From Stercorarius parasiticus (lineage: Eukaryota > Chordata > Aves > Charadriiformes > Stercorariidae), in NCBI GenBank assembly GCA_013396915.1, contig VWZL01002043.1, positions 124,001-188,000 of the forward strand: a stretch of 64,000 nucleotides of DNA, given 5' to 3'. Positions 12,701-27,700 of the stretch are shown here, one piece after another (the stretch's first letter is position 1; each line of letters opens with the position of its first letter). The translations under genes were made by a program, and so were the position numbers. The notes beneath the pieces were generated by a model. That model ran no database searches, had not been told where the DNA came from, and saw only the letters and a list, made by a program, of their open reading frames with translations.

Positions 12701-15700
12701 AACAGAAATCTAGCATGTTCAGAAGTCAATTGTACTAATATGCATGTTCTCTTTTATCTGAGAAAACTGGAACGAGCTGAGTATATTCTAATCAATAATT
12801 AACACTAATTTGAATGATCTGTGCTGAAAGCATGCCTCTACCCATCTGCAGCAAAAGTTCATCTGATGTAAAGAGGGAATGATGCAGGCTTGTCAGTCTA
12901 ATGATCAACTCATCAAGGTCACACTTACATTTAAATCTTTATTTGAAATGGTGAGAAATTAATGAGTGACAGTTTAGGTAAACTTTCTTTTTGTATAAAA
13001 AGTTGGTGTTCAGTATGTTTTTATTGGAAATTCATATTGAGTGAAGCAAAACAGTAGGTAGAAATGTGTTCTTTTCTGTTTGCAAAGTTAAAATGCAAGC
13101 CTTGCATTATTGCTGTAGGCTTAAGTACTGGAGCCAGCCTATGATGAGCATTGATTATATTGTTGTTTGTTTGTCAGTCATTTTCTTTCTGTGGTATGAC
13201 AAGGCTTAATTTTGGTTTTTTTGATCTCTGATTCTGATATCTCTCTCTCTTTTTTTTTTTAAATATAGAAAGTTAGGCAATATTGCATTTTTATCTCTCC
13301 TCAGGCTACAAAGATTATTTACTTGAACGAATCACTTCTGTAACTTGCATAACACAAGAAAACCTTGAATTTTGCATTTCTTAATTTTTAAAAATGCACG
13401 ATGTTTTCTGCAGTTGATTTTGCAGATCTCCCTCTAGATCTCAGCCTCTTTTACTTCAGGAGTGATGTGCTTGAGGCATCAGTAAGATTGCTCTTCTTGT
13501 CTCCCAGATTTTTCAGTTCTTCCCATGGCATGAGTAATCAGCCAACCACCTGCTGCACTGAAGTAACTTGATGTTGGTGAATCAAGAGACAGAGGTCAAG
13601 AAGTTGCTTTGTCTTCACAGGAAGCTAATCTATATTGCTGCAAGTGTTGCAGTTGCTTTCTGAGCTCTTGGCCACTGACTGCAAGACTCAAAATCACCCC
13701 CAAAAGCTTTTCTCACAAAGACATGTGAGAGCTGCCTTTGTAAACCCGCTGATTGCTTCTCATAAGAATGTGGCTATTGTTTCTCTGCCCAGATAAGTTG
13801 ATAAGAATAATTCCTTTGAAGGAGGTAACCAGAAAGTGTTGGTAATTTGAGAGCCAAATTCTACTCTCCTCTTAAGAGCAGAAACATCTACACTCATTAA
13901 CAGTGCTGCTTTGTTTTTGCTCTATCTGTTCCTTTTAATTTCAGTAGCCTGAGGAAGGTGTTCAACTCTCAGAAATTTTCACCAGGTTTACAGAATTGGT
14001 ATTCAACTATTCAGTATTGAAACTGTTATGTGATGGGTGGGACTTTTTATTGTGAAGCAGCTGTTTTTTTCCTCATCACTGGTGAAAAGGGGAAAATCAC
14101 ATTTTTTTTTGGAGTTTGTGAGAGATTTTGTGGTGGTGATTGCTAAAGAAATTAACCTTATAAATGGGCAGGAACCCAAGGATTCTTTGGCAGAATCAAT
14201 GGGCACCAACAAAGAAGTTTATTTCCTTTTTTATTCATCTAGTGACTGAAAACTACTGCTTAGGATTTATTAGTCTTCATGGCTTGGTTGTGAACCAAAA
14301 CACCTTTTCCTAGTATGTCTGAATTCTACCCTCCCACCCACACAGTTGACTCAGTGGTGCTGTTTGTAATGGAGGACATCTGTCTGAGGAAGTAGCCTTT
14401 GAAGAAGACCTAGTGCCCACATAGGAAAAAACCACAGTTTTTATGCAGAAACTGGGAGAGGCTATTACTTCATGGCCATAGCAGATCTGTTTTGAGATTT
14501 GTTCTTCTTACATAGTGCTTTAAGTTAGCTCTTTTCTTTTTGCCTGTCTTCCTTGAGACTGACTGCAGTTGAGCTGACCTTTAAAATTTTTCTTTGCTGC
14601 TATGGCTCTTACGAAAGAGGTCAATGACTTGGCAGCTCTGCCCTTTTGACCGATCCTTTCTGTTCTCTCCAGGCAGTATAGGGACTTTAAAAAGTCATCC
14701 CTTCTTCCGCAACTTAGTTTTATTGGAATCACAAGGGGAAGAACATAACATTAAGTAAAACGGAAGACCATTTTGATAGGAGGAAATGCTTGTCTGAAAA
14801 AGGAAATTAAACTTTGCAGTTATTAACTTCAGTATTCCATCTTAAAAAAGAATTCTGCTCTGTATTTAAGAGCTCACTGACCTGGAAACGTAGGGAAATC
14901 CTGTAGAAGAACTGTCATGCACTGGCCCACTGAGGGTATTTATAGTCTAGTATGCTTTCTGACTGATAGTAGTGACAAACGTTATGGAAAGGCTGTAATT
15001 CTATAGCCATCAAAAGTGGGAGGATATGACTTCCCTTTACTCCTTCCTTCCCTTCCCTCCCTCCNTTATTTACACTGTCTCATCTCCTCCTTTCTCCTAG
15101 CTTTGGCACTTACGGGTACTTAACACACAAAAACTTACTGCTTTTATTTTGAGGCTCGTTCCGTGTTATTTGGGTGAATTGCATAGGCTCAGGGGGCTCT
15201 GATGTTTGCTGATATGCGGTTGAGGGATTGTAGCCAAGAACCGGAGGCTGGAAGGGAGAGCAGGAATACATCCGTTGGTGGTAATGGATTATTCAAATCT
15301 TTTTGCCTGAGCAATTGGACGGGCACTTTAGTGTCATTGTCTTCCTCTTCCTCTTAGCAATCTGTGCTGTAGGAACTTCCTGGGGTTGAAGATACATCAG
15401 CGTCACGCCAGATGATAACTCTTGGTGGTCCTATTGGCCAGGACCTTCCTTGTTGTTCTCATTCTGAATTTGTCTCTATACCACTTTACGGAGAGTTGAC
15501 TGGAATTCCCTGGGTTGTCTAAAATCACAGTTTTATTAGTTGTCATCATGATTTTTAAAATTTTCTCCCTTTCATAACAATTCTTAACGCTATCTCCTTG
15601 GACATTGTGAACATTAATGTCTTCAAAGACTATTGTTTTGCAGTCTCATAATCTTGTCTTGGTGGTACTAAGTGTTGTGTGTCTGCACTTACGTTTTTGT

Positions 15701-18700
15701 CTTCAGTCCCCTCTAAGCATTGCTGCCTAAGAAAAGTTGTTTCCATGCCACCCCAATCCCCTGTAATTTTTGGTAAATTGAAATTTGTCTTTCACAAAAT
15801 TACTTCCCAAATCCCTGCTTGAACAGTACTCTTCCTCAAATCGGTAAGTTACTTTTTGTCTTCTGTGCCTTTAGTTGCATGAGTGGCATACACTTTAAAT
15901 CTTGGTTTCTGCATGTGGGATACTTTACTTGAATGTAGACCGAATGAGTGATGTGATAGCATGAGTCAAGGTAGGGGAAGCGATGACTGTATGACTAACT
16001 TGTCCCTTCCACCCACCTGTGTTAACTTTTTCCTTCTTCCTTTGGTCCCTCTGCCACCAAGAAATAGGCTCTATTTTCAGTGAGCTGTGCTGCAGCAATA
16101 GGAGAAGGTGGTAATGGGAAGAGAACGGAGAACTGTGTTGATCATGCTAATGTAGCTAGTTATGTCTGATGCGTGAAAGGGTCCATTCATGGACAGTCAT
16201 TGTTACTGCCCTGTATATACTCCTTGAAGAGGTTGCGGATGAGTTTGAAGTCTGCCATCTGGTCTGGCACAGTACAGCATCGCTCCCCCTCCAGAACGAT
16301 GGAGTTCGTTATGACTGTAACCCAGTTTGCACAGCTGAGAGATTCTGACTTATTAAGATAATGCATAATTTAGCAGTTGGTAATGCTACATGATTTGATT
16401 TTTTTTTTGCGCTTTTACTTAAATTCATTGTAGTTTTAGACTTGAGGTGTAAGAGATTAAAATCATGGTGTGGACTGGCAGTGCATTAAAACTACAGGCT
16501 ATTTGCTTCACTTGTCAGAGAAGGTGGCAGTAAAGAGTAAACCTTAATATTAGTTTCTTTTGGGGAAAACAAGGGAGCTTTTGGGGGCATGACAGTTAGT
16601 CGTGGTTGTAATGTAAGCTCAGCACATATAGACAAATCTATGTATTGGCTAATATCTCCTCTGGGATAAAGTGGAAATGGGCATAAGTTTGTGCTCCATA
16701 GCAAATTTGCCTTGGTTCTGGTATAGACATGTTGTCATTAAAATAATGTTTGCTACACAGTAACATAATGCAGAAGCTTTTCCTACCTATTAAAGATTAT
16801 TGTAGGTCATGTTTTATGTGCGGTTACTAAATGTTACAGTGTATGAAAGTGCAGTTAACTGTTTCTGTATGCAGAGAAATCAACCATAATATATATGGTC
16901 TTTGGTAGGCAACAGTATCTTAAAATAGAGTTGGATTGCTGAACCTCGCATGCTATTTGTAGGTGATTTAAAGAACAGTTGTGGTCTATTTTAGCTCTTA
17001 GAGAAATAGAGCATTATTGGCTCTTGTATTTTGGGAGCTTAAGGTTTGAGTAGTTTTCCTTATGTTCCATGTTTTGTGTGGTTAGCAGATGCTAAGGATG
17101 TTAGTCTCTGATTTGTGAGAGTAGTCACAGGTATGCAACAAACAAGGCATGACAGGCATTTGTTTTGGTTTTCTTCTAAAGACTTTTAAAAATTAAATTA
17201 TTTTCTTTTTCTTCCAGTTCTATTATGTCTTTAGTTTTGTACACAAAATGTATTCTGGGGTGTTTCCGGTTATCCTTTTCCTAAGCTGAAAATAGGCAAT
17301 GTAAAGACTTAATTTGAAATACAATTAGACCATCTCATCCTCTTTCTTTTTTTCCAATTATTAGTTACAGAGTGCTTTTTAATAAGACAACAGTAAAGGA
17401 AAACTGTGCATATCTATCATCTTGAAGCATTACTTTGGCTTCAAATTTTGTTGGCATAAGAAGTGTGAGCCATCCAGTTTTCAGATATTTTTGGAATACA
17501 TGTAAAATGACTCTTCACTTGTAGGTTTTTTAGAGGCTTTCAAAGCATCCTCTTAAATAAACATATCAGTTTATGAAATATAAACAATACTTACGTATTT
17601 TGGTAGTCAAATGTGCTTGGCTATTCATCATGAAGTTTATGCATGACAGTACAAAGATTTTCATCCTATGATGCACTAGAACACAAAGATTACTAATACT
17701 TCCCCTCCTGCCTCTTTACATGTATTGATTAGAGAAATTGCTATCACAGACTTCATCAGTTGTAGAAGACAGTCTGAATTGGGTGCTGTGTAAATAAACA
17801 CATTTTAAAATAAATCTCACTGCTTTCATGCCAGTTCCACAGCACTTTGGAAAAATATTTGTGTTTATGATAGGATTTATTGAGGAAAAAATTCTATCGG
17901 TGATACAGATTAGCTAAGAGAATGGTTGCTCAGAGGCCGGAACACTTAATAGATCAATCTGCAAGAGACAAAATGCCATAGACCAATGACCAAGTTAAAT
18001 CTAGGCAACATACCTCTCGGAAGAAGCAGTCTTGGACTAAGCCACTAGACCTGAGTTGAGAAATGAGAATTCTTGCCTTATGATATTACCAAATTTTGTC
18101 AAAAGCACTACAGGGAGTTGTATGCTTTGGTTGCAGTTTCCAGTGAAGATACCGCTCTACAAATTATTATTAATTGTTATGAATTAATGGAGCTTTAAAA
18201 ACAGCCTGGTCTTTTGTAGATATACCAGTTCACTTAAAGTTGCACTTTTTCTGCAACTTCTAATTAGATTAGGGAAGAGAAATACTACATCTGTAGGAAA
18301 TTAGCAACAGATTACTTGTTTGTCCTTACTTCTAGTTGCCAAAAATCAAATTTGGAACAGATGACAAAAGTTAAGAACACAGCAGCTGATTGCGGAACAT
18401 TAAACTCTTAAGAGGAGAAAAGAATTTACACAGTTTTCTTCGTATATAGTTCTAACTTAAAGGATGAAAGGGTTTGTCAGGTTTGTAAAGGAGTTTGAAC
18501 CCAAAAAATGAGACCTCGTGTTTTGAAGAAAGAATTGAGAAATGTCTGCGTATGTTTTGCACATGCTGGTTTGTGCTTAGTCTGTTACACTATAACAAAA
18601 GTCTGCAAATACAAAGCAAAGTCTTCCTTTTTAGTTAACCAAATTTATAGCCTTGTTTATAGTTTCCTATGTTGCACATTTACTTGTCAAGTTATTCAAG

Positions 18701-21700
18701 ATTCAGAGCAGCCACATTAGTGGCTTGCTTTATGAGTGCAGGTTTCGTTTTTTTCATATGGCTTATCTGCTTTTAAACAAACGGGTAGATTTGTGACTTT
18801 TAACTCCCCAGCTGTGAATACCTGTTTTCTTCTAGTGATTGATCTTTGGATGATTTGATGTCTACGGTCATTTTCTTTTCTAGGACTGATTTATAGTTTA
18901 GAAGTCAATGTACATATAAGCAAATGTTACTTAATACAGTTACTACTTAGTGTAAAAGGCAGCAAATTCAAACAAAACCAATTAAAGCTATGTGTACGTT
19001 TATTCCTTAGGTTTCTTAGCTGCTTTGATGTCTTGTTTTCTGTGCTGCAGGTGGAGTCCTTCACAGGATGAAGTATCAGATATTTTTTCTCTAACTAATG
19101 CAATTATCTGTGAATTAGTCTTACTAAAGTTTGGGATTTGTTTTTCCTTCCTTCTTCCAGTCTTCCACTTAATGCGTCTCTTTTTGGACAGATCAGACGT
19201 GATCTGATTTTCCATTAAATTATACTCCGCGTCTTATTTATTTTTTCCTGTTACGCTTTTTTTTTTCATTTGGGAAAATTCCACTGCAGATATACTTTAT
19301 TTGGGATTTCATGTTTAGTTTATGGTAATTTAGGTCCATGCTACTGATGAATTTGGTAGTCTTGCCCCGTCTTGTATTGGCACTAGTGTTTGTGCAGCTG
19401 CCTAGTGATTTTGATCAGCTTGTGGTCTCCCTGAAAAATAATCCTTCTGAATTAGTTGTTCATTGATCACTGACCCACATGGTCAAAATCACTGCTGTCC
19501 ACACAAAAGAGACATAAGAGAACATGGTTGGGGGAAGGTCAGGACTGACTCTTTCTTGTGGCAGTTTAGTCTTAGATTTCTTAAAACCACTAGTGAAACT
19601 GTGCTTGACCTGAAAGGTTTACTAGCTTTTGCAATTCTTTCTGTTCTGCTGTGTCACAAGGAACTGGTGTTCAACAGGGACGCATCACAACCTGATCTGT
19701 GAGGTGCATGGACTGCGAATAGTGCACCTCGTGCACATGGTGTGGCAGTTTCTTATTTTGAAATGTCCACAGACATGTTTCTTAAATTGCAGTGAATTTC
19801 AATAGGTCTATCCTGTAACTGCCAGAACTGGCATGAAGCCATAAGCATCCCTAGTAGTAAAGAAATACTTGCTATAAATTAATATGGGTTTTTTTCTATT
19901 TTTTTTTTTAGTCCTGATTGGTTTATGGGTTTTTTTAAAGTTGCAAAGTCAAACACTTAAGAATTAGGAAATTATAGTTGCCTGCAGTGAAATGGAGTTG
20001 CATGAGTTCCAGGAGGAGGGGTTGGCCTCATGGGAGCACAGAGTAGCTCCAGATTCTCAATTCCCGTGTCTGGCTCCAATGTGCTCTGCAGCAGCCAGGC
20101 ATTGCAGTTCCAAGAAGGCTGCTACACTCTCCCAGCGTAGACCCAGGCATTCTCAAACTTGGCCAATCTTTTGTTCAAGGTTAGTAGTGCGCAGTCTTAT
20201 TGAGGGCTGGGCAGTGCTCTGTGAGAGGATGCAGCCTTGATTTTATTTATTTAATTAATTTTTAAGTGTGATGCTCCAGACTTCATTGAGACTTCTAAAG
20301 GCTTGTGCTCAGACAAATTTGGGCAACTTCCCATGGCACAGCACAAAGCAAGTCTTTGAGGATGCCCCTGACAATTTTCTATTTCATGGCCAGATGTGCA
20401 GAGGTCTTTAAAAACAGCCGTATTTTAAATGAGATGCACCTTCCTTTCCTCTTCTGGAAATAGTTCATCTAGTGTAGATCACTAGTAACCATCCTGTAAC
20501 AGTAACTCATCATGGAAGATTTCTGTCAAAGTGATTATAGCTTGGCAAGTTTTTTTATAAGCAACTGAAAGTGCATCTTGTATGTGGAAGTATCAGGCAG
20601 CTCTGTTACTTAATGCTACTGCTTCAGTTTCTAAGTGTCTATTTTCCTCTTTTGAGGTTTTGATAAGGTTAAACTGTAAACCCTTTTGCATCTGTCAAAT
20701 CTTAGCTGTGTAACTCGGTTACCAAAATTAACATGCCTGAAACATACTTCTGTACCTTTGAAGGAAAAGGAGCAAGCGTTGGATGACACACTGGAAGTCT
20801 TGGCCACTCCCCTTTTAATAGCGTAATATTCAATTTTTGATCCCTTAACAACTTTACATTAAGAAGCTTGACACTGCCATGAACATTTTGTCCTGAGCCA
20901 CGAATACATATTTTTTTTTTCCTTCCTTCACTGAAGATTATGGAAATACAGAAATATTTCCTCTTAATTTCTTTTTAAATAAATTATAGCATGAGGGCAC
21001 TCAGAGGTCTAAAATAGTATGACCAACTGCAAATAAGATAAATCTGTACTAAATGGACATTCTTCTTATATGTACTTAGTAATTGTCACCAGAGTGTATT
21101 ATGTTATTTACTGGTATGGAGGAACTGACATGGGAAGCAGATAAGCTTGTGTAAAGTGACAGTATGGTTTTTTTCTCTTTGTAATGTTTAGAGAATTTAA
21201 CTCTCGGTTGCTGGCTTAGTGAGCAAGTGGTTGTGCAAAGAGAATGTTACCTGGGTTTATTTTCTGATTTGTTTCAACAAAGGTAGAAAAAATGTGTTGT
21301 GTGTGCCTGCAGATGTTTTACTGCAGTGCTTTTTTCTGAGATTCTTGACTCTTTCCCCTCTTACTGTGAACAAAAACATACTTGTATCCTATCGCCTTCT
21401 CCTTTCCCGTAGGAGACAACCTGAGTCTCTTATCTTCAATTCATTGATGATTTGTCCATAAGAAATTTGCATGAGGAACAGTACAACTTCCTAATCCAGT
21501 TTTATTTCCTTTGCTCAAGTTAGTCATCATCATCTTCTTCTGAGCAATAATGAAGCCTTTCAGCCTTTCTTTCTTCTCCTTCTCTCTCCCCTTTTTCCCT
21601 TTTGCATCCTTCCCTCCCCATTTTCCTACATTTTTTTCTCTTTCTCTGAGACATTCTATCAATCAGTCCAAGCATCCCATTAACTTTCCAGAAGAGGAAG

Positions 21701-24700
21701 CCGAATTGACTCCTGACATATTATATGGCTTCTGTTTATGTCAATAGTTGTGTCAATTTGCCTGTAACAGAAAAATCACATTAGTGACTTTAATTCCAAC
21801 ATATATATATATATACCAACAGTGCACTAAAGTAACCGTGTATATCGTTACAGTCAAGCTTTCTAGTCTTAAGTTGACCGTTGCCTATTTTCTAGTTATT
21901 AATTGGGCAAGGCCGTTTGGAATACACTTAACTTTTTTTCTGAAGCACGATTGATCTTGGCAGTTATAGAATGGTAGGATAGAATAGAAATGTAGAATCA
22001 TTTTAGGTTGGAAAAACCCTTTAGATCGAGTCTAACCATAAACCTAACACTGCAAGTCCACCACTAAACCATGTCCCTAAGCACCACATCTACATATCTT
22101 TAAAATACCTCCAGGGATGGTGACTCAACCAGATCCCTGGGCAGCCTGTTCCACTGCTTGATAAACCTTTCAGTGAAGGAATTTTTCCTAATATCCAGCC
22201 TCAACGTCCTCTGGCACAACTTGAGGCCATTCCCTCTCATCCTATCACTTGTTACTTAGGAAAAGAGACTGACACCCATCTCGCTACGACCTCCTTTCAG
22301 GTAGTTATAGACAGCAATAAGGTTTCCCCTCGGTGGTCTGTTCTCCAGCCTAAACAGCCCCTATTGCAAAGGAAATAAAGTCCCTCCTTTGGGACAAAAT
22401 TACAAAAATAATGTTTAAACTGTTCTTAATTCTTGTTCTCTTTTGAAAATAGTGATTCTAATTCTTTAAGCTGAAGTCTAAAGAATTCAATGCACTGATG
22501 TAGTTGAAATACAAGCTATAGTAGTTACCTTTTCAACAAAGTTTTGTAAGCATGTATGTCTCTATTGGACACTCCTTACTCAGTTTCCCTCATTTTAGTT
22601 ATTTTTTTAGGGACAGAAGGAGGCTTTTAAAAAAGATCTTTGTAGTGTTTCTCAACTGTCATATTAAATCCAAAATAGTGGCACAAGAGTGCCACCAGCT
22701 GGTTTAATTAGATGTGTGTGTTAATGTTAAATTGTTAGAGTTTTGCAAGAATTGTGGCAAGATGTTTATGTACACAAGTCCTCAGTGTCTTGTCACTGTA
22801 TTTTGGGGGTTTTATGTACTGAGGTAACGTATTCTGTTGTATATACCTTGAGTGAATGATGTCTTTCAACCTACAGATAATATTTAACCAGAAAGGAGTT
22901 TTTCTATTTAATATATTTAAGGCATTAGAACAATAAGATAAAATACTGCAGAAGATTGCCAGGTCATCTTTTTCTTACACTTCCCACCCAGTTTTTATTC
23001 ATTATTTGTAAATTGACAGTGTAAAGAAAATGTTTGGCACCTTTCATACTGTATTGTACTGTTTTTAAACCCAGCATATATGTATTCTGAGCCCTTACCT
23101 TAAAATTAGACGAATTGGATGCAACTGTCTTAGTGATGAGATTGAATCTTTCTAAATTTGTCCCACTTCTGTACTAAGTGATAATCAGTTGTGTAACAAG
23201 AAAATGGATCAGTGTTCAATATGAATGTCAAGGTTTGCAAAAATGTGCGAGTAGAACTGAAGAAATGAGGCAATGTTTATGGCGTGTTACCTGTGAATGG
23301 ATGGCCTGCTACAGTTGCAAGATGGGCTTCGCAACCTGCATCCACTAGCTTTCATCCTAAGACCTCAGAACCTCAAGAATTAAAACACCCACTGAACTGA
23401 GAAGGATAATAGGGGAGAAAATCTTGAGCTTTCGGCCATGTGAAGGATTATTTGTCATTTAGTATAGTGCAACCAATTATATTCTGAAAATCTGAAAGGT
23501 ATTATAATTTTCCTAGTAGTCCATCTGTTCCATCATGTTTAGCAAATATGTTTTGTAGATGTGGGGTTGGTGATGGGTATAAAAATATTTCAGCATTGAA
23601 AAAACTTTCTGGCATAAGCAGCTACTTTGTATTTAAGAGGAGTATTGTGCTGTGAAATGCAATATTCAACAGCTGGTCCATGAACTTTTGTTATTTAGGC
23701 CTGAATATAATGGATGTTACTTTCCTGTCTTCAAAGAAAGTATATAGGAAATCTTTGAAGTCCAAAATGTCATTTGGAACAAGGCTATATTCCATGTTTT
23801 TATAAACATCAAGGCTAGTTGTCTTTGCTGAATGAACTACACATGAAAACTATTTAAAATTTTTTTGTCCTAACATCATCTAGAACTTTTAAATGTTAAT
23901 GTTAACTTTACTTAAATCTAGTTTTCTATGTTGTGATTATCCATACCAGCTAAATTTCATTACGAAGACATTAGTAGGCTTATTTATATGCTTTTTGGTT
24001 AGTTTTGGTATTTTGATCATTGTACCCCATTTTTTAATACTAAAATGTTTCTGTACTTTATACTTATGTGCACAGCTGTTTTCTCATCCCTTGAGAAAGG
24101 TATACATTTTATTTTACAGAAAGTCAATGTTCTGATCAGCATATCTTTTCTGGTATTTTGAGGATTTTAAAATTATTTTTAACATTCATAGTTTTCAGTG
24201 TGACTTGGAATAATTGCTACTGGGAGTTACAGTAGAAACAGTTCAAAACAGTCATCATTGCAATGTCTGTTTATACTTCTTATATAAAATGAGTTAAAAC
24301 CATAATTTTCCTATTTTTTTGTAGTTTTCTTTTCACTGTTTTTTCTCTATCCAGGTCTTTTGAAATAAACTCAGTTTCTGAAACTTAGTTCAAAGTGTGC
24401 TCCATGTTATGAGGAGGCACTAAAACATAATTGAATAGCTTTTTATGTATTGTGTAAAAATTGTCCCCAAAAGAAGAGATTTTGGCATGAAAAGAAGTTG
24501 CAAGCATATTTGATACCTGATGGTAGGCTTCATATTTGCATTTTTTTAGGGAAGGAAGAGTATCTTCTGAAGATTATAAAGAAACAAACTTAGTGAGGTT
24601 CAGTCTCCAGCATGGCTAGTATTATGGCCTATCCAGTGTTACTGTTGTGAATTTTGTAACAGTTTTTATATCAACAGATTCTTCACTTAAACAGTTTCTG

Positions 24701-27700
24701 TGGAAGTGCAAATTACATGATTTGATGATGTGACAAGGAAATTCTTATTGCCTCTTAAGAATCCTCTCAAAGCCCTATCGCATTTTCCTTCCAGGCTATG
24801 GTATTTTGAGTTCTGCCTGAGCAGTGGTGTTCTTAGATTAACTGGGTATCCTAAGTGGAGTCAGACTCTGTATTAATACTTTAAAATATCAAACTGTAAG
24901 TGTTGGTTTTAAAATTTTTTTAATGATAGAGTGGTTTTCTGGAGCCCCTTTAGTAGAAAATTTTAATATCTGCTAATGCCTATGAAGTGAATTTTTTCTA
25001 CGTATAATGGAAGTAACTTTGGGAAGCTTTTTCATTTGTGCTGCATTTGCCTTAGTGGTTTTATACAAAACCTTATGAAAAGGTATGGCCGTAATTGGTG
25101 GCTGTATTTTATTGAGAAAGCTATCCTAAACATAAAAAATACAGCTTTAAAAAAACCTTCTAGCAGAAGTAAAGAATCATAGCTAGCTTTGTACTGTGCA
25201 CACATTATATAAGTCCCGACTCAATGTTATTCATGTTGAATAGGCTTCACTGAGTATTATAGTGAATGCAGCAATTAAATAGTCTTCCAACAGTGTTACA
25301 ACCTAGCTCTAGTATAATTTCATGCTTAGTATAAAGAACTGCACATTTTTGCCTTCTCTGAAACTTTTGTCAAACTTTGATACTTTCATAATATTTCAAA
25401 CTACTTTCCAAGGATCTTCTAATATTCTGGTTACATGACAATTTAAAAAAAAATTTAAAATGAAAATACCCATTATGAGAAATTACGGCCTTGTACTGTA
25501 GAAGTGGTCAGCTTACTGCAACAGGATAGAAAAGTATATGTCATTGGGGGGTGCGAGGGATAGGACATGCTACTTTGTGCAGTTGGAATTGTTTTTATAT
25601 CCTGAACAAACCTAGAACAATGCACTGGGGGAGAGACTTCTTTGTTGCCAGGGCATGAGTTATTGTTGCTGTAATGGGAGCAGGTGGAAGGAGAACAGAT
25701 GCTTTTCATGGTGGAAGACTAGAAATTACTACCTAGGAGTAATTAATGTTTTGGTTTTGTTTTCCTGGATTTCATTGGTGTTATTTTTAGTCTGGGAATG
25801 TACTTGGGGCAGAAAAGCATGTTAATTTATTTGGAGAGATCAGGCATTGATACTGTTAGAGCTTTGATATATATTTGAACTCCAGAAGTAGAAAGGAAGA
25901 CGGGGCTATTTAGATCCTCTGTGTGGTCCAATGTAGTATCTTAAGAAAAAATAACAAAATTTTTATCTTCACCTGAACAATGGAATATTCCTAAGAGCCT
26001 GTAGTAAAGGGCAACATTTGTTCACCTCAAAGCTTGATGTTTGAGCTGAAGTCTTTCTTTTGAAATAGAGATGCTTTAAAGCTGTGGATTGTGGAAAAGT
26101 AACATGTTGTTCTAAAATGAAACTTAATGCTTTTCTTTCTCTAATGGTTTGTGCAGGTCAAATATTTAAAAAATATTATATGCACATAGTTTTTGTTTAG
26201 CCAAGCTGTAATTTCTGGAACTTGGGCTTTCCTGTTGATTTGCCACTTCTGCTCATTCTAACTTTGGGGTGTCTGCAGTCCTGCAGCATGTATTATGCAG
26301 TAGGAAGGAGCCATGCACAAAAGGTGTCTGGCAAAGAACTGTTGCCTTCCTGTTTCTAGACATGTCTCTTCAGCTCAAACTCACATAAGTAGTTGTCATC
26401 ACACTGTTACTTCACATTTGACTGGCCAACCCCTCTTCTCATGAAGTACCACCATTCTTGATTTCCAGAATAACTTTCCTGTAGTTTTCTGTTTTCATAT
26501 TTTGCTGCAGGTCTGGAAAGTACTATTAGCAAATTCCCCAGGGGTTATTACTTTGTAAGAAATATATGAGCATTCCCATTTCTGGATAGAATAAAAGAGG
26601 GAGAAAAATTCCGCTGTGCTTAAGTGCAAGATGGCAACAGCCAAAATGACCAACTATAGAAGAAGGTTAAACGATCTGCCTTGAGTTTCTCTGTAGGAGA
26701 AATATTCTCCAGTAAATAGTATTTCCATTAAGAAGAGATTCAGTATCCCCTCTTCATCCTGACACTATTTTTGACTGATAAACTAAGGAGAGAAGGTGGC
26801 TAAACCCTGAGGAAGACACTACAAGTGTACATTGTCATGTTCTTTCTACTGCAGTGATCCATTCACTAAGAAAAAGTGATGCATGTTAATTGGAGTCCAT
26901 GATGAGACAAGAACCTCTTCAAAAGAATTTCCTTGAACTTGTCTTTGGATTTTTATGTATATTTTTAAGCCAACCGATTTATTGAGCCAACCAATTTATT
27001 CCAGAATTCTGTAGTAATATATTGTAATGAGACCATTCTAAACTGACTTTGCGTGAAGTTAAAGCTTCTGTGGAGGAAAGGATCCCATTCAGAGTAAAAA
27101 TGCACCTAGCAGAAATCAGAAAAAGAGGATCAGTGTGCCTTCAAGTTAAGCAAAGCTGCATTATTCACCAGCAACGTTAGCACCAACTCAGGCTTGGTCA
27201 GACTGAGTAAATGAACTGTTGTTTAAATGATAGCCTTTCTTAAGTATAATTGGAGTTGCTGGAAATCCTCTGTGTGTAGAAAAAGCAGGGTGTTCATCAG
27301 TCCCAGGTGATACGATTTTATGCATGTCAGGAAGTCTAATCTGAGAATTCTGTATGATTGTAGACAATGCACGAGACCTTTTAATTATACCGTGTCCTGC
27401 ATTGCAAAGCTCTCACCAGTGTGTGCTTGAGGAGTGAAAAATTTGTCACTTGGCAGCACTGCTGTGCTTCTAAAACATATGATATAGACACAGACAGTAA
27501 TTAATTTGCAGCCAGAAAAATCTTCACTCACTCTGTAGCATAACATGTGTCTGTATTGGTGGCTAAGTACCAGGTGGAGCTTGGGCTGGAGACTGGGTTT
27601 TTTACTTCAGATGCTGTGTAGTTTTCTGAGCTGTAACTTTTAAAGCCTGCTAGAGATCCTTAATTACTCATCCCAGCATGTGGCAGTCACATCAAGTAAA

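Noticed and set aside
21801..21816. (AT)n run as a possible regulatory element
   Set aside because: Ordinary short dinucleotide repeat with no supporting context.
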